NCBI RefSeq assembly: GCF_003640395.1
Contig: NZ_RBZQ01000003.1
Coordinates: 124,001 to 188,000, forward strand
Direction: 5' to 3'
DNA length: 64,000 nucleotides
From: Stutzerimonas urumqiensis
GTDB taxonomy: Bacteria; Pseudomonadota; Gammaproteobacteria; Pseudomonadales; Pseudomonadaceae
The position numbers were made by a program, and so were the translations under genes. Under the pieces are notes generated by a model. It did not search any database. It saw nothing but the letters and a program-made list of their open reading frames with translations, and was not told the origin of the DNA. Shown here piece after piece: positions 53,421-63,536 of the stretch. Within the stretch, counting starts at the first letter, position 1, and each line of letters starts with the position of its first letter.

Positions 53421-54308
53421 ATGCGCCGAGCCGCCACTGCCCTGGCCGTCGTGACCCTGCTGCTCATCAACACCCTGGTCCTCATCGGGCCGATGATGGT
53501 GCTGGCGCTGATCAAGCTGCTGCCGATCGCACGGTTGCGCAACGCCTGCTCGCGCGGGGTGATGTGGATCGCCGAAACCTGGGCCGAGATCGACAAGTGG
53601 ATATTCGCCACCTTCACCCCGACCGTCTGGGATATCCGGGGCGGCGAGCGGCTGCGCCGCGACACCTCCTATCTGGTCATCAGCAACCACCAGTCCTGGG
53701 TCGACATTCCCGCGCTGGTGCAGGCCTTCAACCGCAAGGCGCCCTACTTCAAGTTCTTCCTGAAGAAGGAGCTGATCTGGGTGCCCTTCCTCGGGCTCGC
53801 CTTCTGGGCGCTCGACTACCCCTTCATGAAGCGCTACTCCAAGGCGTACCTGGCGCGCCACCCGGAGCGGCAAGGCAAGGACCTGGAGATCACCCGCGCC
53901 GCCTGCGAGAAGTTCAGGCACCTGCCCGTCACCGTGGTGAACTACCTCGAAGGCACGCGCTTCACGCCCGCCAAACACGCGCAGCAGCAATCGCCCTATC
54001 GGTACCTGCTCAAACCCAAGGCCGGCGGCGTAGCGTTCGTACTGGCGTCGCTGGGCGAGCAGCTCGATGCCATCCTCGATGTCACCGTGGTCTATCCGCA
54101 GACGCCCACGCCCGGTTTTTGGCAGCTGATCAGCGGCCAGGTGCCCCGGGTGATCGTGGACATCCAGACACGCCCCCTCGACCCAGCCCTCTGGCAAGGC
54201 GACTACCAGAACGATCCGGTCTTTCGGCACTGGTTGCAGGCCTGGGTCAGCCAGCTGTGGCACGACAAGGATGCGCGGATCGACCGACTGCGCGAAGGCA
54301 TCCGCTGA
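53421..54308 (+). CDS. 1-acyl-glycerol-3-phosphate acyltransferase-like protein (YihG type)
   Basis: 295 aa from the ATG at 53421, after which two N-terminal hydrophobic stretches appear (AATALAVVTLLLINTLVLIGPMMVLALI). The PlsC motifs are present: NHQSWVD (HX4D) near 92, FFLKKELIWVPFLG, and EGTR near 178. The size and the AWSQ-like long N-terminus match the YihG/YihF-type inner-membrane acyltransferases of Proteobacteria. Likely makes phosphatidate or modifies polyunsaturated acyl content; not certain. Confidence 0.88.
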   Translation: MRRAATALAVVTLLLINTLVLIGPMMVLALIKLLPIARLRNACSRGVMWIAETWAEIDKWIFATFTPTVWDIRGGERLRRDTSYLVISNHQSWVDIPALVQAFNRKAPYFKFFLKKELIWVPFLGLAFWALDYPFMKRYSKAYLARHPERQGKDLEITRAACEKFRHLPVTVVNYLEGTRFTPAKHAQQQSPYRYLLKPKAGGVAFVLASLGEQLDAILDVTVVYPQTPTPGFWQLISGQVPRVIVDIQTRPLDPALWQGDYQNDPVFRHWLQAWVSQLWHDKDARIDRLREGIR

Positions 54309-54382
54309 GCGGTCGGCCCGACCACGCGACGCGGCGGCCCAGCTGGTAGACTGCCCGGCCCTCCGCGCCTCGAAGAACTCCC

Positions 54383-55762
<1,380 letters not shown>

Positions 55763-55770
55763 GCGCGCTA

Positions 55771-55813
55771 AAAACGAGGCCGGAAGCGCGGGCAGAACAC
55801 CCGCCTTCCGGCC
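55771..55813 (-). terminator. terminator between dbpA and the DUF839 gene
   Basis: Composite stem: GGCCGGAAG (55778-55786) / CTTCCGGCC (55805-55813) enclosing GCGGG/CCCGC (55788-55792, 55800-55804) with a 7-base loop. On the minus strand a GTTTTTAG T run follows, so it mainly terminates the DUF839 transcript; it may also help end dbpA. Confidence 0.75.
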
Positions 55814-55834
55814 CGCTTTCAAGGCATCGGCCGC

Positions 55835-57316
55835 TTACAGCGCACCGCGCGCCCAGGGGCCCCAGATGGCGAAAGTGATGCCGGGGGTCTGCGCGTTGAC
55901 GAACAGGAACTGCCCGGTCGGATCGAAGCAGGCGCCGCAGAATTCCTTGTTGCGGTAGTCGCCGCCAGAGACGTTCTTGCCCGCGTTGGCGGCCTGCACG
56001 TCATCGAACACGATGTTGTTCTTGGCGAAGATGAACGCCTCGCCCTCGCGCGACAGGCCGAGCAGACGCTCGCCGAAGCCGAACTCGTCGTCCACGCCGC
56101 CACCGTCTTCGCAGAGCAGCACGCCGCCGCGCGGGCTGACGGTGATGTTGTCGGGGTTGTTGGCGATCAGCTCGTTGTCCGAGGCGAACAGGCAGGTCAG
56201 GCGGTCGGTCGCCAGGTCGTGCACCCACACCGCGCCGTTGCCGTATCCCTCGCGGCCCTGGGCATCGACGCCGGCACTGGTGTCGACGATGAACAGCTTG
56301 CCCTCGCTGAACCAGATGCCCTCCCCGCGGCTCATGCGCAGACCGCCGGCGGCACGGGCCTGGAAGAACGGACCGCTCTCGCCGCCCTGCGGTGCGAGGT
56401 CCGGGTTCGGCACTTCGACCCATTCCAGCTGATAGCTGGCGCCCTTGCGCGGCGCGAGCAGGTCGGCCTGAGCGACGTTGCGCACGCGGGCGGCCTGCAG
56501 GATGCCGCCGACCGCCAGCGAACCCGGCTGCTGGCTGGCATCGGTCGGGATGTAGCGGTAGTAGCCGGCGCTGTTGCGGTTGTCTTCGGTCAGGTAGACG
56601 TAGCTGTTGCGCGGATCGACCGCCACGGCCTCATGGGCGAAGCGCCCCATCTGGACGATCGGCTGCCCGGTGGTCAGCGCCGGGTTGGCGGTCACCTCGA
56701 AGACGTAGCCGTGCTGGCGGCCGCCGACGCTGGAGTAGTCGGCCGTGGTCTCTTCGCACGACAGCCAGGTGCCCCAGGGCGTCACGCCGCCGGCGCAGTT
56801 GGTGCGCGTGCCGCCCAGGCTCGGCACGGTGCGAACCGGCTGGCGGATGCTGCGCGGTACATAGAGGTTGGTGGTGCCGCCCGCCGGGCGCTGACCATTG
56901 GCGAGGGTGACGCCGTCATAGACGCCGGTCGCTTCGATGAGCGGGCCGGTGCCGGCCTCGTGGTTGCGCACCAGCACCATTTCGGTGCCCCGCGCGCCCC
57001 GCTGTACGGCGATAACGCCCATGCCGTCATGCGACGGAGGCACCGGCTGGCCGTTTTCCATCAGATCGCCAGTCCAGGAAAAGCTGCGGTACTGGAAGCC
57101 TTCGGGCAGTTGCAGCAGGTCCAGGCCGGTCGCCTGGTCGGTGGTCGGACGCAGCGGGCCGTACGGGCTGCGGCCGGCCATCAGCGTGCCCTGGCCGCGC
57201 TGCTGGCGCGCCGCGAAGGCCTCGAGCGTGCCCAGCAGCGGCGTGGTGGCGACGGCGGCGGCGATCATGCTGCCCTTGAGCAGGCGGCGGCGGCTGGAAT
57301 CGTGTTCCTGGGTCAT
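55835..57316 (-). CDS. PhoX-like DUF839 protein, Tat-exported
   Basis: 493 aa with a twin-arginine signal (SRRRLLKGSMIAAAVATTPLLG, near 8-30), so folded before export by TatABC. The rest is a beta-propeller of the DUF839/PhoX family: MGVIAVQRGARGTEMVLVRNHEA, PWGTWLSCEETTADYSSVGGR, FAHEAVAVDPRNSYVYLTEDNRNSAGYYRYIP and DNITVSPRGGVLLCEDGGG. PhoX enzymes are Ca/Fe alkaline phosphatases, but DUF839 includes proteins of unknown activity. I saw no clear Pho box upstream. Divergent from the YccS-like gene. Confidence 0.87.
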   Translation of the reverse strand: MTQEHDSSRRRLLKGSMIAAAVATTPLLGTLEAFAARQQRGQGTLMAGRSPYGPLRPTTDQATGLDLLQLPEGFQYRSFSWTGDLMENGQPVPPSHDGMGVIAVQRGARGTEMVLVRNHEAGTGPLIEATGVYDGVTLANGQRPAGGTTNLYVPRSIRQPVRTVPSLGGTRTNCAGGVTPWGTWLSCEETTADYSSVGGRQHGYVFEVTANPALTTGQPIVQMGRFAHEAVAVDPRNSYVYLTEDNRNSAGYYRYIPTDASQQPGSLAVGGILQAARVRNVAQADLLAPRKGASYQLEWVEVPNPDLAPQGGESGPFFQARAAGGLRMSRGEGIWFSEGKLFIVDTSAGVDAQGREGYGNGAVWVHDLATDRLTCLFASDNELIANNPDNITVSPRGGVLLCEDGGGVDDEFGFGERLLGLSREGEAFIFAKNNIVFDDVQAANAGKNVSGGDYRNKEFCGACFDPTGQFLFVNAQTPGITFAIWGPWARGAL

Positions 57317-57507
57317 CGTTGTTATCTCCTCTTCGGCGAATGCACGCGGGGTTATCAGGCCGGATCAGAGATACAGGCTCGATGGGGCATTACGGTTACG
57401 CTTGCGTTGCATCGCCATGAAGAAGCCAAGCGGGCGGTTGGCGGGAAACTGCAACCTCGCCTGTGCCATTCTTGTGACGCCAGCAATTCCTTCGATCAAG
57501 GCCGTTC

Positions 57508-59691
57508 ATGACCGCACCTTCCTTCCTCCGCTCGCTGCGCCGCCTCTGGGCACTGGACAAGTTCGGCTACAGCCTGCGGGTATTCGTCGCCCTGGCCGGG
57601 GCGATGGGCCTGAGCGGCTGGCTGGATCGCCCGGCGCTGATCATTCCGCTGTTCCTCGGCATCATCGCCAGCGCACTGGCCGAAACCGACGACAGCTGGC
57701 GGGGGCGGCTCGGCGGCCTGAGCGTGACGCTGGTCTGCTTCGGCATCGCCGCGTTCGCCGTGCAGGCGCTGTTCCCCTACCCCTGGCTGTTCGCCCTCGG
57801 GCTCGCCGGCTCGACCTTCGTGCTGGTCATGCTCGGCACTCTGGGCGAGCGCTACGGCACCATCGCTTCGGCAACACTGATCCTGTCGATCTACAGCATG
57901 ATCGCCGCCGATCAGCATGCGGCGACCGGCCCGTTCTGGCGCGATCCGTTGCTGTTGTTGGCCGGAGCGGCCTGGTATGGGGCGCTGTCGGTGATCTGGA
58001 ACGCCCTGTTCAGCCACCAGCCGGTGCAGCAGGGGCTGGCGCGGGTCTACCGCGAGCTGGGCCAGTATTTCCGGCTCAAGGCCGATCTGCTCGAGCCGGT
58101 GCGCCAGCTCGACATCGAGGCGCGCCGGTTGGCACTGGCGCGCCAGAACGGCCGGGTCGTGGGCGCGCTCAACGCGGCCAAGGAAAGCCTGCTCAACCGC
58201 CTCGGCCAGGGCCGCCCGGGCGCGACCATCAACGCCTACCTCAAGCTGTATTTCCTCGCGCAGGACCTGCACGAGCGTGCCAGCTCATCCCACTACCCCT
58301 ACCAGGCGTTGGCCGAGGCGTTCTTTCACAGCGACGTGCTGTTCCGCTGCCAGCGCCTGCTGCGCCTGCAAGCGTGCGGATGTCTGGAGCTGGGCGAGGC
58401 GATCCAGTTCGACCAGCCCTACCGGCACAGCGACGACAATGCCGTGGCATTGGCGGACCTGGAGGCCTCGCTGGACTACCTGCGCGCGCAGAACAACCCG
58501 GCCTGGCGCGGCCTGCTGCGGTCGCTGCGCGCACTGTCGGGCAACCTGTCGACGCTCCAGCGCCAGCTCGCCAACGCGAGCAACCCAGACACCCTGGCCG
58601 GCGAGCAGGACAGCACCCTGTTCGACCGCCAGCCGCGCTCGTTCAGGGATGCGCTGGAACGGGTGCGCCAGCAACTGACGCCGACCTCGCTGGTGTTCCG
58701 TCATGCCTTGCGCATGGCCGTCGCCCTGCTGGGCGGCTACGCGCTGCTGCATACCATCCACCCGGACCAGGGCTACTGGGTGCTGCTGACCACCGTTTTC
58801 GTCTGCCAGCCGAACTACGGCGCGACACGCATCAAGCTGGTGCAGCGCATTGGCGGCACGGTGCTGGGCCTGCTGGCCGGCTGGGCACTGTTCGACCTCT
58901 TTCCCGATCCCGAGGTGCAGGCCCTGTTCGCCGTGGTCGCCGGTGTGGTCTTCTTCGCCACGCGCACCACGCGCTATACCCTGGCGACCGGCGCCATCAC
59001 GCTTTTGGTGCTGTTCTGCTTCAACCAGGTCGGCGATGGCTACGGGCTCATCTGGCCGCGGCTGATCGATACCCTGCTCGGCAGCCTGGTCGCGGCGGCA
59101 GCGGTGTTCCTGATCCTGCCGGACTGGCAGGGCCGGCGCCTGAACCGGGTGGTGGCCAACACGCTGAGCTGCAATGCCGACTACCTGCGCCAGATCATGC
59201 AACAGTACGAGACCGGCAAGCGCGACGACCTGGCCTATCGCCTGGCCCGCCGCAACGCACACAACGCCGATGCGGCGCTATCCACCACGCTGTCGAACAT
59301 GCTGCTCGAGCCCGGCCACTTTCGTAAGGATGCCGAAACGGGCTTTCGCTTCCTGACGCTCTCGCACACCCTGCTCAACTATCTATCGGCCCTGGGTGCG
59401 CACCGCGAACGCCTGCCGGATGACGCCAGCGACGCGCTGCTCGCTGAGGCCACCGAGCGCCTGGCCACTGCCCTCAGCGAGCTGGCCGAGGGGCTCGCCA
59501 ACCGCACGCCGGTGGCCATCCACAGCGATGAGGAGGATGCGCTGGCCCAGCACCTGGAACAGGTGCCCGACGAACTGGACGATGCGCACCGGCTGGTACA
59601 GACGCAGCTCGGTCTGATCTGCCGGCAGCTCGGGCCGCTACGCAGCATGGCCGCACACCTGATTCGCCGCGAGCGCGGCACGACCGCTTGA
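57508..59691 (+). CDS. yccS: YccS-family inner-membrane protein
   Basis: 727 aa. An N-terminal set of about six helices (about 18-165: RVFVALAGAMGLSGWL, LFALGLAGSTFVLVMLG, LLLLAGAAWYGALSVIW), a central helical cytoplasmic region with acidic and leucine-rich stretches, and a second six-helix block (about 405-525, LRMAVALLGGYALLHTIHPDQGYWVLLTTVFVCQP). The FUSC-like halves resemble fusaric acid resistance-type exporters; E. coli YccS has no settled role. Its stop abuts the next gene's stop (convergent). Confidence 0.9.
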   Translation: MTAPSFLRSLRRLWALDKFGYSLRVFVALAGAMGLSGWLDRPALIIPLFLGIIASALAETDDSWRGRLGGLSVTLVCFGIAAFAVQALFPYPWLFALGLAGSTFVLVMLGTLGERYGTIASATLILSIYSMIAADQHAATGPFWRDPLLLLAGAAWYGALSVIWNALFSHQPVQQGLARVYRELGQYFRLKADLLEPVRQLDIEARRLALARQNGRVVGALNAAKESLLNRLGQGRPGATINAYLKLYFLAQDLHERASSSHYPYQALAEAFFHSDVLFRCQRLLRLQACGCLELGEAIQFDQPYRHSDDNAVALADLEASLDYLRAQNNPAWRGLLRSLRALSGNLSTLQRQLANASNPDTLAGEQDSTLFDRQPRSFRDALERVRQQLTPTSLVFRHALRMAVALLGGYALLHTIHPDQGYWVLLTTVFVCQPNYGATRIKLVQRIGGTVLGLLAGWALFDLFPDPEVQALFAVVAGVVFFATRTTRYTLATGAITLLVLFCFNQVGDGYGLIWPRLIDTLLGSLVAAAAVFLILPDWQGRRLNRVVANTLSCNADYLRQIMQQYETGKRDDLAYRLARRNAHNADAALSTTLSNMLLEPGHFRKDAETGFRFLTLSHTLLNYLSALGAHRERLPDDASDALLAEATERLATALSELAEGLANRTPVAIHSDEEDALAQHLEQVPDELDDAHRLVQTQLGLICRQLGPLRSMAAHLIRRERGTTA

Positions 59692-60453
59692 TCAGGACGC
59701 CGGCTCGGCGACGAGCCGTTCCTCCGGCAGCGCGGCGTCGTAGTGCTCGATCAATCGATCGAAGGTGCCGTCGGCCCGCATCTCGGCGATCTCGCGCTCG
59801 AAGTCGGCGATGATCTGCGCCGCCTGCGGATGGCTTTGCCGGATCACCAGTGACAGGCCGTTGCGGCTGAAACTGCCCGGCAACAGCCGAAACGCCTCGG
59901 CTGACAGCGCCGGATCGTGCGCCATGTGGGAACGTGCCGTGCGGCTGTCCTCGAGCGCAAGGTCGACTCGCCCCGCTTCGAGCATGCGCAGCGCCGAGGC
60001 GAAGCTGTTCACGTAGACGCGATCCATGCTCGCCAGCGCTTCGGGCACTGCGGTGTAGACGTAGCCGCGGACCAGCGCCACGCGCTTGCCGGTCAGGTCG
60101 GATGCCTTGATCGGATCTTCCGCGCGGGCGATCCAGCGCAGGTGGTTGTACAGGTAGGGCGTCGAATGCAGCGCCATGTGGCTGCGCTGGCCACCGTGCC
60201 AATCGCTCAGGCCGTCGATCTGGCCGCGCTCGAGGCTCAACACCGCGCGCGGCCAGGGCATCTCCTCGTAGTCGACGCGATAGCCGGCACGCTCCAGCGC
60301 AGTACGGACCAGCGAGATCGCCAGACCGTCGCCAGGCAGGCGGCTGTCGGTGTAGGGCGGCCAGACATCACCGGCCAGGCGCACCACCGGCGCCGTCCAA
60401 CCCGACAGGCAAACGCCCAGCAGGCACAGCAATATCCATCGACCCTGTTTCAT
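59692..60453 (-). CDS. periplasmic solute-binding protein, family 3
   Basis: 253 aa from the ATG at 60453 with a signal peptide (GRWILLCLLGVCLSGW). The mature part resembles bacterial extracellular solute-binding proteins of family 3: VVRLAGDVWPPYTDSRLPGDGLAISLVRTALERAGY, SDLTGKRVALVRGY, ALRMLEAGRVDLALEDS. No transport genes lie nearby, so it may be an orphan binder or a sensor-linked protein. Convergent with the yccS-like gene with no gap. Confidence 0.82.
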   Translation of the reverse strand: MKQGRWILLCLLGVCLSGWTAPVVRLAGDVWPPYTDSRLPGDGLAISLVRTALERAGYRVDYEEMPWPRAVLSLERGQIDGLSDWHGGQRSHMALHSTPYLYNHLRWIARAEDPIKASDLTGKRVALVRGYVYTAVPEALASMDRVYVNSFASALRMLEAGRVDLALEDSRTARSHMAHDPALSAEAFRLLPGSFSRNGLSLVIRQSHPQAAQIIADFEREIAEMRADGTFDRLIEHYDAALPEERLVAEPAS

Positions 60454-60595
60454 CAGCAGCCCTTCATGGCTTTGTGACATCAGCGGCCAGTAAACCACAG
60501 CGGCATGACAAGCCGCGGCATCCGCCGGTCGGACCGTGGCAGGCAACGCCGCACGCGGTACCATGCGCCGTTTTTTCGCCAGGGCGGAGGTCGCG

Positions 60596-61777
60596 GTGCA
60601 AGCAGTGGACGTGGTGGTTATCGGCGCAGGGGCGGCCGGTCTGATGTGCGCAGCCAGCGCGGCCGCACGCGGTCGCCATGTCCTGGTGCTCGATCACGCC
60701 AACAAGGCCGGCAAGAAGATCCTCATGTCGGGCGGCGGGCGCTGCAATTTCACCAACCTGTACACCGAGCCGGCGAATTTCCTCGGCGCCAACCCGCATT
60801 TCTGCAAGTCGGCGCTGGCCCGCTACACCCAGTGGGACTTCCTGGCGCTGGTCGCTCGCCACGAGGTCCCCTATCACGAGAAGAAGCTCGGCCAGCTGTT
60901 CTGCGACCGCAAGGCCAACGACATCCTCGACATGCTGCTCGCCGAATGCGATCGCCACGGTGCGCGGATTCGACTCCAGACGCCGGTAACGGGCATCGAG
61001 CGCATCGAGGCCGGCTATCGGCTCGCGCTGCCCGGCGAGACCCTCGAGTGCCAGTCGCTGGTGATGGCCACCGGCGGCCTGTCGATCCCGACGCTCGGGG
61101 CGAGCGGTTTCGGCTACCAGGTGGCGCGTCAGTTCGGCCACCGGGTGCTGCCGACCCGTGCCGGGCTGGTTCCCTTCACGGTGACCGAGCCGGCGCTCAA
61201 GGCGATGTGCGAGGAGCTGTCCGGCACAGCGCTGGAGTGCCGCGTCAGCTGCAACGGCCAGACCTTCCACGAGAACCTGCTCTTCACCCACCGGGGCCTG
61301 AGCGGGCCGGCGATGTTGCAGATTTCCTCGTACTGGCAGCCGGGCGATACGCTCGAGATCGACCTGCTGCCGGATCGCGACCCGCTCGCCTGGCTGCAGG
61401 ACCAGCAAGCGCAGCGACCCAACACCGAGCTGCGCACCCTGCTCGGCGAGGTCTTCACGCGGAAGATGGCGGTGCTGATCGCCGAGGCCTGGTTCACGTC
61501 GCGCCCGCTCAAACAATATGCCCCGGCGGAGCTGACGACCATCGCCCAGCGGCTCGGCGGCTGGCAGGTGCAGCCGGCCGGCACCGAGGGCTACCGGACC
61601 GCCGAGGTCACCCTGGGCGGCGTGGATACCGACGAGGTGTCATCCAAGACGATGGAATCGCGCCTGGCGCCGGGGCTGTATTTCGTGGGCGAGGTGCTGG
61701 ATGTGACCGGCCACCTCGGCGGCTTCAACTTCCAGTGGGCCTGGGCGTCGGGCTATGCCGCCGGGCAATACGCCTGA
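60596..61777 (+). CDS. HI0933/YhiN-family FAD-binding oxidoreductase
   Basis: 393 aa from a GTG at 60596 with GGAGG five bases upstream; earlier in-frame ATG at 60536 and 60563 lack the family start. FAD-binding GxGxxG motif VVVIGAGAAGLMCA, the signature GKKILMSGGGRCNFTN and, near the end, YFVGEVLDVTGHLGGFNFQWAW. The enzymatic role of the family is unknown, with a possible involvement in RNA or tRNA metabolism proposed. Divergent from the solute-binding gene. Confidence 0.92.
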   Translation: MQAVDVVVIGAGAAGLMCAASAAARGRHVLVLDHANKAGKKILMSGGGRCNFTNLYTEPANFLGANPHFCKSALARYTQWDFLALVARHEVPYHEKKLGQLFCDRKANDILDMLLAECDRHGARIRLQTPVTGIERIEAGYRLALPGETLECQSLVMATGGLSIPTLGASGFGYQVARQFGHRVLPTRAGLVPFTVTEPALKAMCEELSGTALECRVSCNGQTFHENLLFTHRGLSGPAMLQISSYWQPGDTLEIDLLPDRDPLAWLQDQQAQRPNTELRTLLGEVFTRKMAVLIAEAWFTSRPLKQYAPAELTTIAQRLGGWQVQPAGTEGYRTAEVTLGGVDTDEVSSKTMESRLAPGLYFVGEVLDVTGHLGGFNFQWAWASGYAAGQYA

Positions 61778-61963
61778 TCACTGGTTCGGCACGTCCGACG
61801 GCGGGTTGATCTCGCGCGGGCCGGCCGGATCGGTGGCGGTGTTGTAGTACTCCTGCGGGTTGTCCTCGTAGTTGCCGAGGGCGCCCTCTTCGTCGTCTTC
61901 CGGTGAACATCCGGTTATCAGTGCGCCGCAGGCCAGGGCCAGCAGCAGGGGATGGAGTTTCAT
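61778..61963 (-). CDS. small lipoprotein, unrecognised
   Basis: 61 aa with signal peptide and lipobox LITGC (Cys19). The mature part is very acidic and Pro/Asn-rich (SPEDDEEGALGNYEDNPQEYY). No family recognised. Its stop is adjacent to the flavoprotein stop (convergent, no gap). The start at 61963 is the only ATG giving a proper signal peptide. A second lipoprotein gene lies 49 bp upstream. Confidence 0.68.
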   Translation of the reverse strand: MKLHPLLLALACGALITGCSPEDDEEGALGNYEDNPQEYYNTATDPAGPREINPPSDVPNQ

Positions 61964-62012
61964 GCAGTGTCCTCATGCGCCGGCATCGAAGGGTGCCGGC
62001 GGCCGTGAATGA

Positions 62013-62396
62013 TCAGGGTTTGACGCCGTTGCTCGGCCCGCTTCCGCCAGCGGGTGCAGCGCCGGCGCCCGATGCGGTGCCCAGTCCGCTGCCGTTGTCG
62101 GCGGGAGACGGCGGTGCGCCGTAGCCGGTCTCGCCGTCGACCGGCGCCGAACCCGCTGCCCCGGAGGTGATGCCCGTCCCGGTGTCGACCGCATCGCCGG
62201 TCGCATCGCCACCGCCCAGGCCCGGCGAGGCCGGCGCTTCGGTCGGTACGGCGCCGCCGGGCGTGTCTTCCGGTGCGGGCGCGTTCAGCTCGGTGGCCGC
62301 TTCCGGGGCGGTATCGGGCTGCTCCTGGGGTTCGTCCGGCCCGCAGCCGGCGAGCAACAGACCGAACACGGGCGGCAACAGGTATTTCAGGCGCAT
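62013..62396 (-). CDS. low-complexity lipoprotein, unrecognised
   Basis: 127 aa from the ATG at 62396 (frame open to 62435). Signal peptide and lipobox LLAGC (Cys18), then a long stretch rich in Gly, Ala, Pro, Asp and Glu (GPDEPQEQPDTAPEAATELN, PSPADNGSGLGTASG) with no Cys and little predicted structure. Similar in style to cell-surface linker proteins. No function inferred. Adjacent to the small lipoprotein gene on the same strand. Confidence 0.62.
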   Translation of the reverse strand: MRLKYLLPPVFGLLLAGCGPDEPQEQPDTAPEAATELNAPAPEDTPGGAVPTEAPASPGLGGGDATGDAVDTGTGITSGAAGSAPVDGETGYGAPPSPADNGSGLGTASGAGAAPAGGSGPSNGVKP

Positions 62397-62553
62397 GGAT
62401 GTCTCCTCGAACGAGCCGCGTGGCGGCGAAAGCATTCAGGGAGTTGACCGGCTGCCAGTCGGGAAGTGCAGCCTGGCCGACCGGCTGCACACGATGCCAG
62501 CGTCGGGGTAGAACGAGGAGCGCTCGCCGCGCCAGGTGCTGGCGAGCGGAGGT

Positions 62554-63009
62554 TCAGCTGGCCTTCTTCAGGCTCTTCTTCAGATCGGCCATCTGCTGGC
62601 CCATCTCTTCGAGGCGCTTGGCATCGAAGGTCTTCTCGCACATCGGGAACATCTCCGACTCTTCTTCCTCGATGTGATGCTCCATCAGCTCCTTGAGCAC
62701 CTTGGCCCGCCCGGAGAACTCCAGGCTACCGACGTCGGTCTTGAGCAGGTCGGGCAGTACCAGGTCGTCCACGGCGCGGTGTTCTTCCTTGGCTTCGTGG
62801 GTCATCTTGACCTCTTCCTTGTCGCCCTCCTGGCGCAGCGCGGGATAGAGCACTTCCTCCTCGATGCGGGTATGCAGGCTGATTTCCTGCTCGATCTTTT
62901 CCAGCAGCTCGGTGCGCGTTTTCACGGCGCGTTCGCCGGTTTCGGTCAGCTTGTTCAGCATGTCCTTGACGCGTTCATGGTCCTGCTTGAGCAATTCGAT
63001 CGCATTCAT
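62554..63009 (-). CDS. hemerythrin HHE domain protein
   Basis: 151 aa from the ATG at 63009. Helical protein with the His/Glu diiron pattern: LLKQDHERVKDML, HTRIEEEVLYPALR, EEHRAVDDLVL and MEHHIEEEESEMFPM, with the sheared spacing of HHE domain proteins. Function may be O2 or NO/redox sensing or iron storage; not specified by sequence. A Lys-rich tail ends the protein. Upstream in-frame extension (63075) lacks similarity. Confidence 0.9.
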   Translation of the reverse strand: MNAIELLKQDHERVKDMLNKLTETGERAVKTRTELLEKIEQEISLHTRIEEEVLYPALRQEGDKEEVKMTHEAKEEHRAVDDLVLPDLLKTDVGSLEFSGRAKVLKELMEHHIEEEESEMFPMCEKTFDAKRLEEMGQQMADLKKSLKKAS

Positions 63010-63093
63010 GGTGGGTCTCCCATCGGCTTGGCGCGCGCGGGCTCTGCGGCCCGTCGAGCAAGAGAGCGACGCCACGGTGCGTCGCCCGGATCG

Positions 63094-63372
63094 TCAGGCG
63101 TATTCGTAGGTCGGCAGCCCGATGCGGCTCTGGCTCTGCAGATGCGCGATGGACGGCGACATGCCGGCTTCCAGCGCGAGGTCACGACGGATGGAGCTGA
63201 TCACCCAGTCGAGCTGTACGGCCGTCTGGGTCTGTCCGCGAGAAATGGCTCGCTTGAGGATGACGCGATCGTCGTTTCGCAGGGTCAGCAGCAGGCCGCC
63301 ATCAGGGCGTGGTTCGGTCACGACATCGAATTCGGAAAAGGCAGCGATAAGGGTGCGTTGCGCAAGATTCAT
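63094..63372 (-). CDS. DUF3509 protein
   Basis: 92-residue protein resembling the Pseudomonas DUF3509 family: LIAAFSEFDVVTEPRPDGGLLLTLRNDDRVILKRAIS, LDWVISSIRRDLALEAG. No membrane or signal segment, no enzyme motif, function unknown. The ATG at 63372 has CCGGAG upstream. A near-consensus sigma-54 promoter sits about 40-55 bp upstream, so expression is probably under RpoN and an activator. Confidence 0.8.
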   Translation of the reverse strand: MNLAQRTLIAAFSEFDVVTEPRPDGGLLLTLRNDDRVILKRAISRGQTQTAVQLDWVISSIRRDLALEAGMSPSIAHLQSQSRIGLPTYEYA

Positions 63373-63410
63373 TGTTGTGTACTCCGGTTAGGTCCAGCCG
63401 CAGACCTAGG

Positions 63411-63426
63411 AGCAGTGATCGTGCCA
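63411..63426 (-). promoter_or_regulatory. sigma-54 (RpoN) promoter for the DUF3509 gene
   Basis: On the minus strand TGGCACG-ATCA-CTGCT matches 11 of 12 positions of the RpoN consensus TGGCACG-N4-TTGCW, with GG (-24) and GC (-12) ten bases apart as required. Expected transcription start is near 63399, leaving about 27 bases before the ATG at 63372, which includes a CGGAG ribosome site. Confidence 0.72.
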
Positions 63427-63486
63427 GGTTTGAAGCGTAAAAAAATCCTCTATAAATCAGATAGTTATGAAAACTACTCGCCAGAC

Positions 63487-63536
63487 GCCGTCTTGCAGAA
63501 TGCAAGACGGCCGCGAACCGGGCTTGCATTCTGCCG
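63487..63536. promoter_or_regulatory. paired palindromic sites, putative activator-binding region
   Basis: A perfect palindrome TTGCA-GAA-TGCAA (63493-63505, within an 11-bp stem GCCGTCTTGCA/TGCAAGACGGC) and a second related site TTGCA-TTC-TGCCG (63524-63536) have centres 31 bp apart, about three helical turns. The arms GCAGAATGCAAG (63495-63506) and CTTGCATTCTGC (63523-63534) also form a 12-bp inverted repeat. Their distance of about 100-130 bp upstream of the sigma-54 start fits an enhancer; a terminator-like hairpin is the alternative. Confidence 0.5.
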
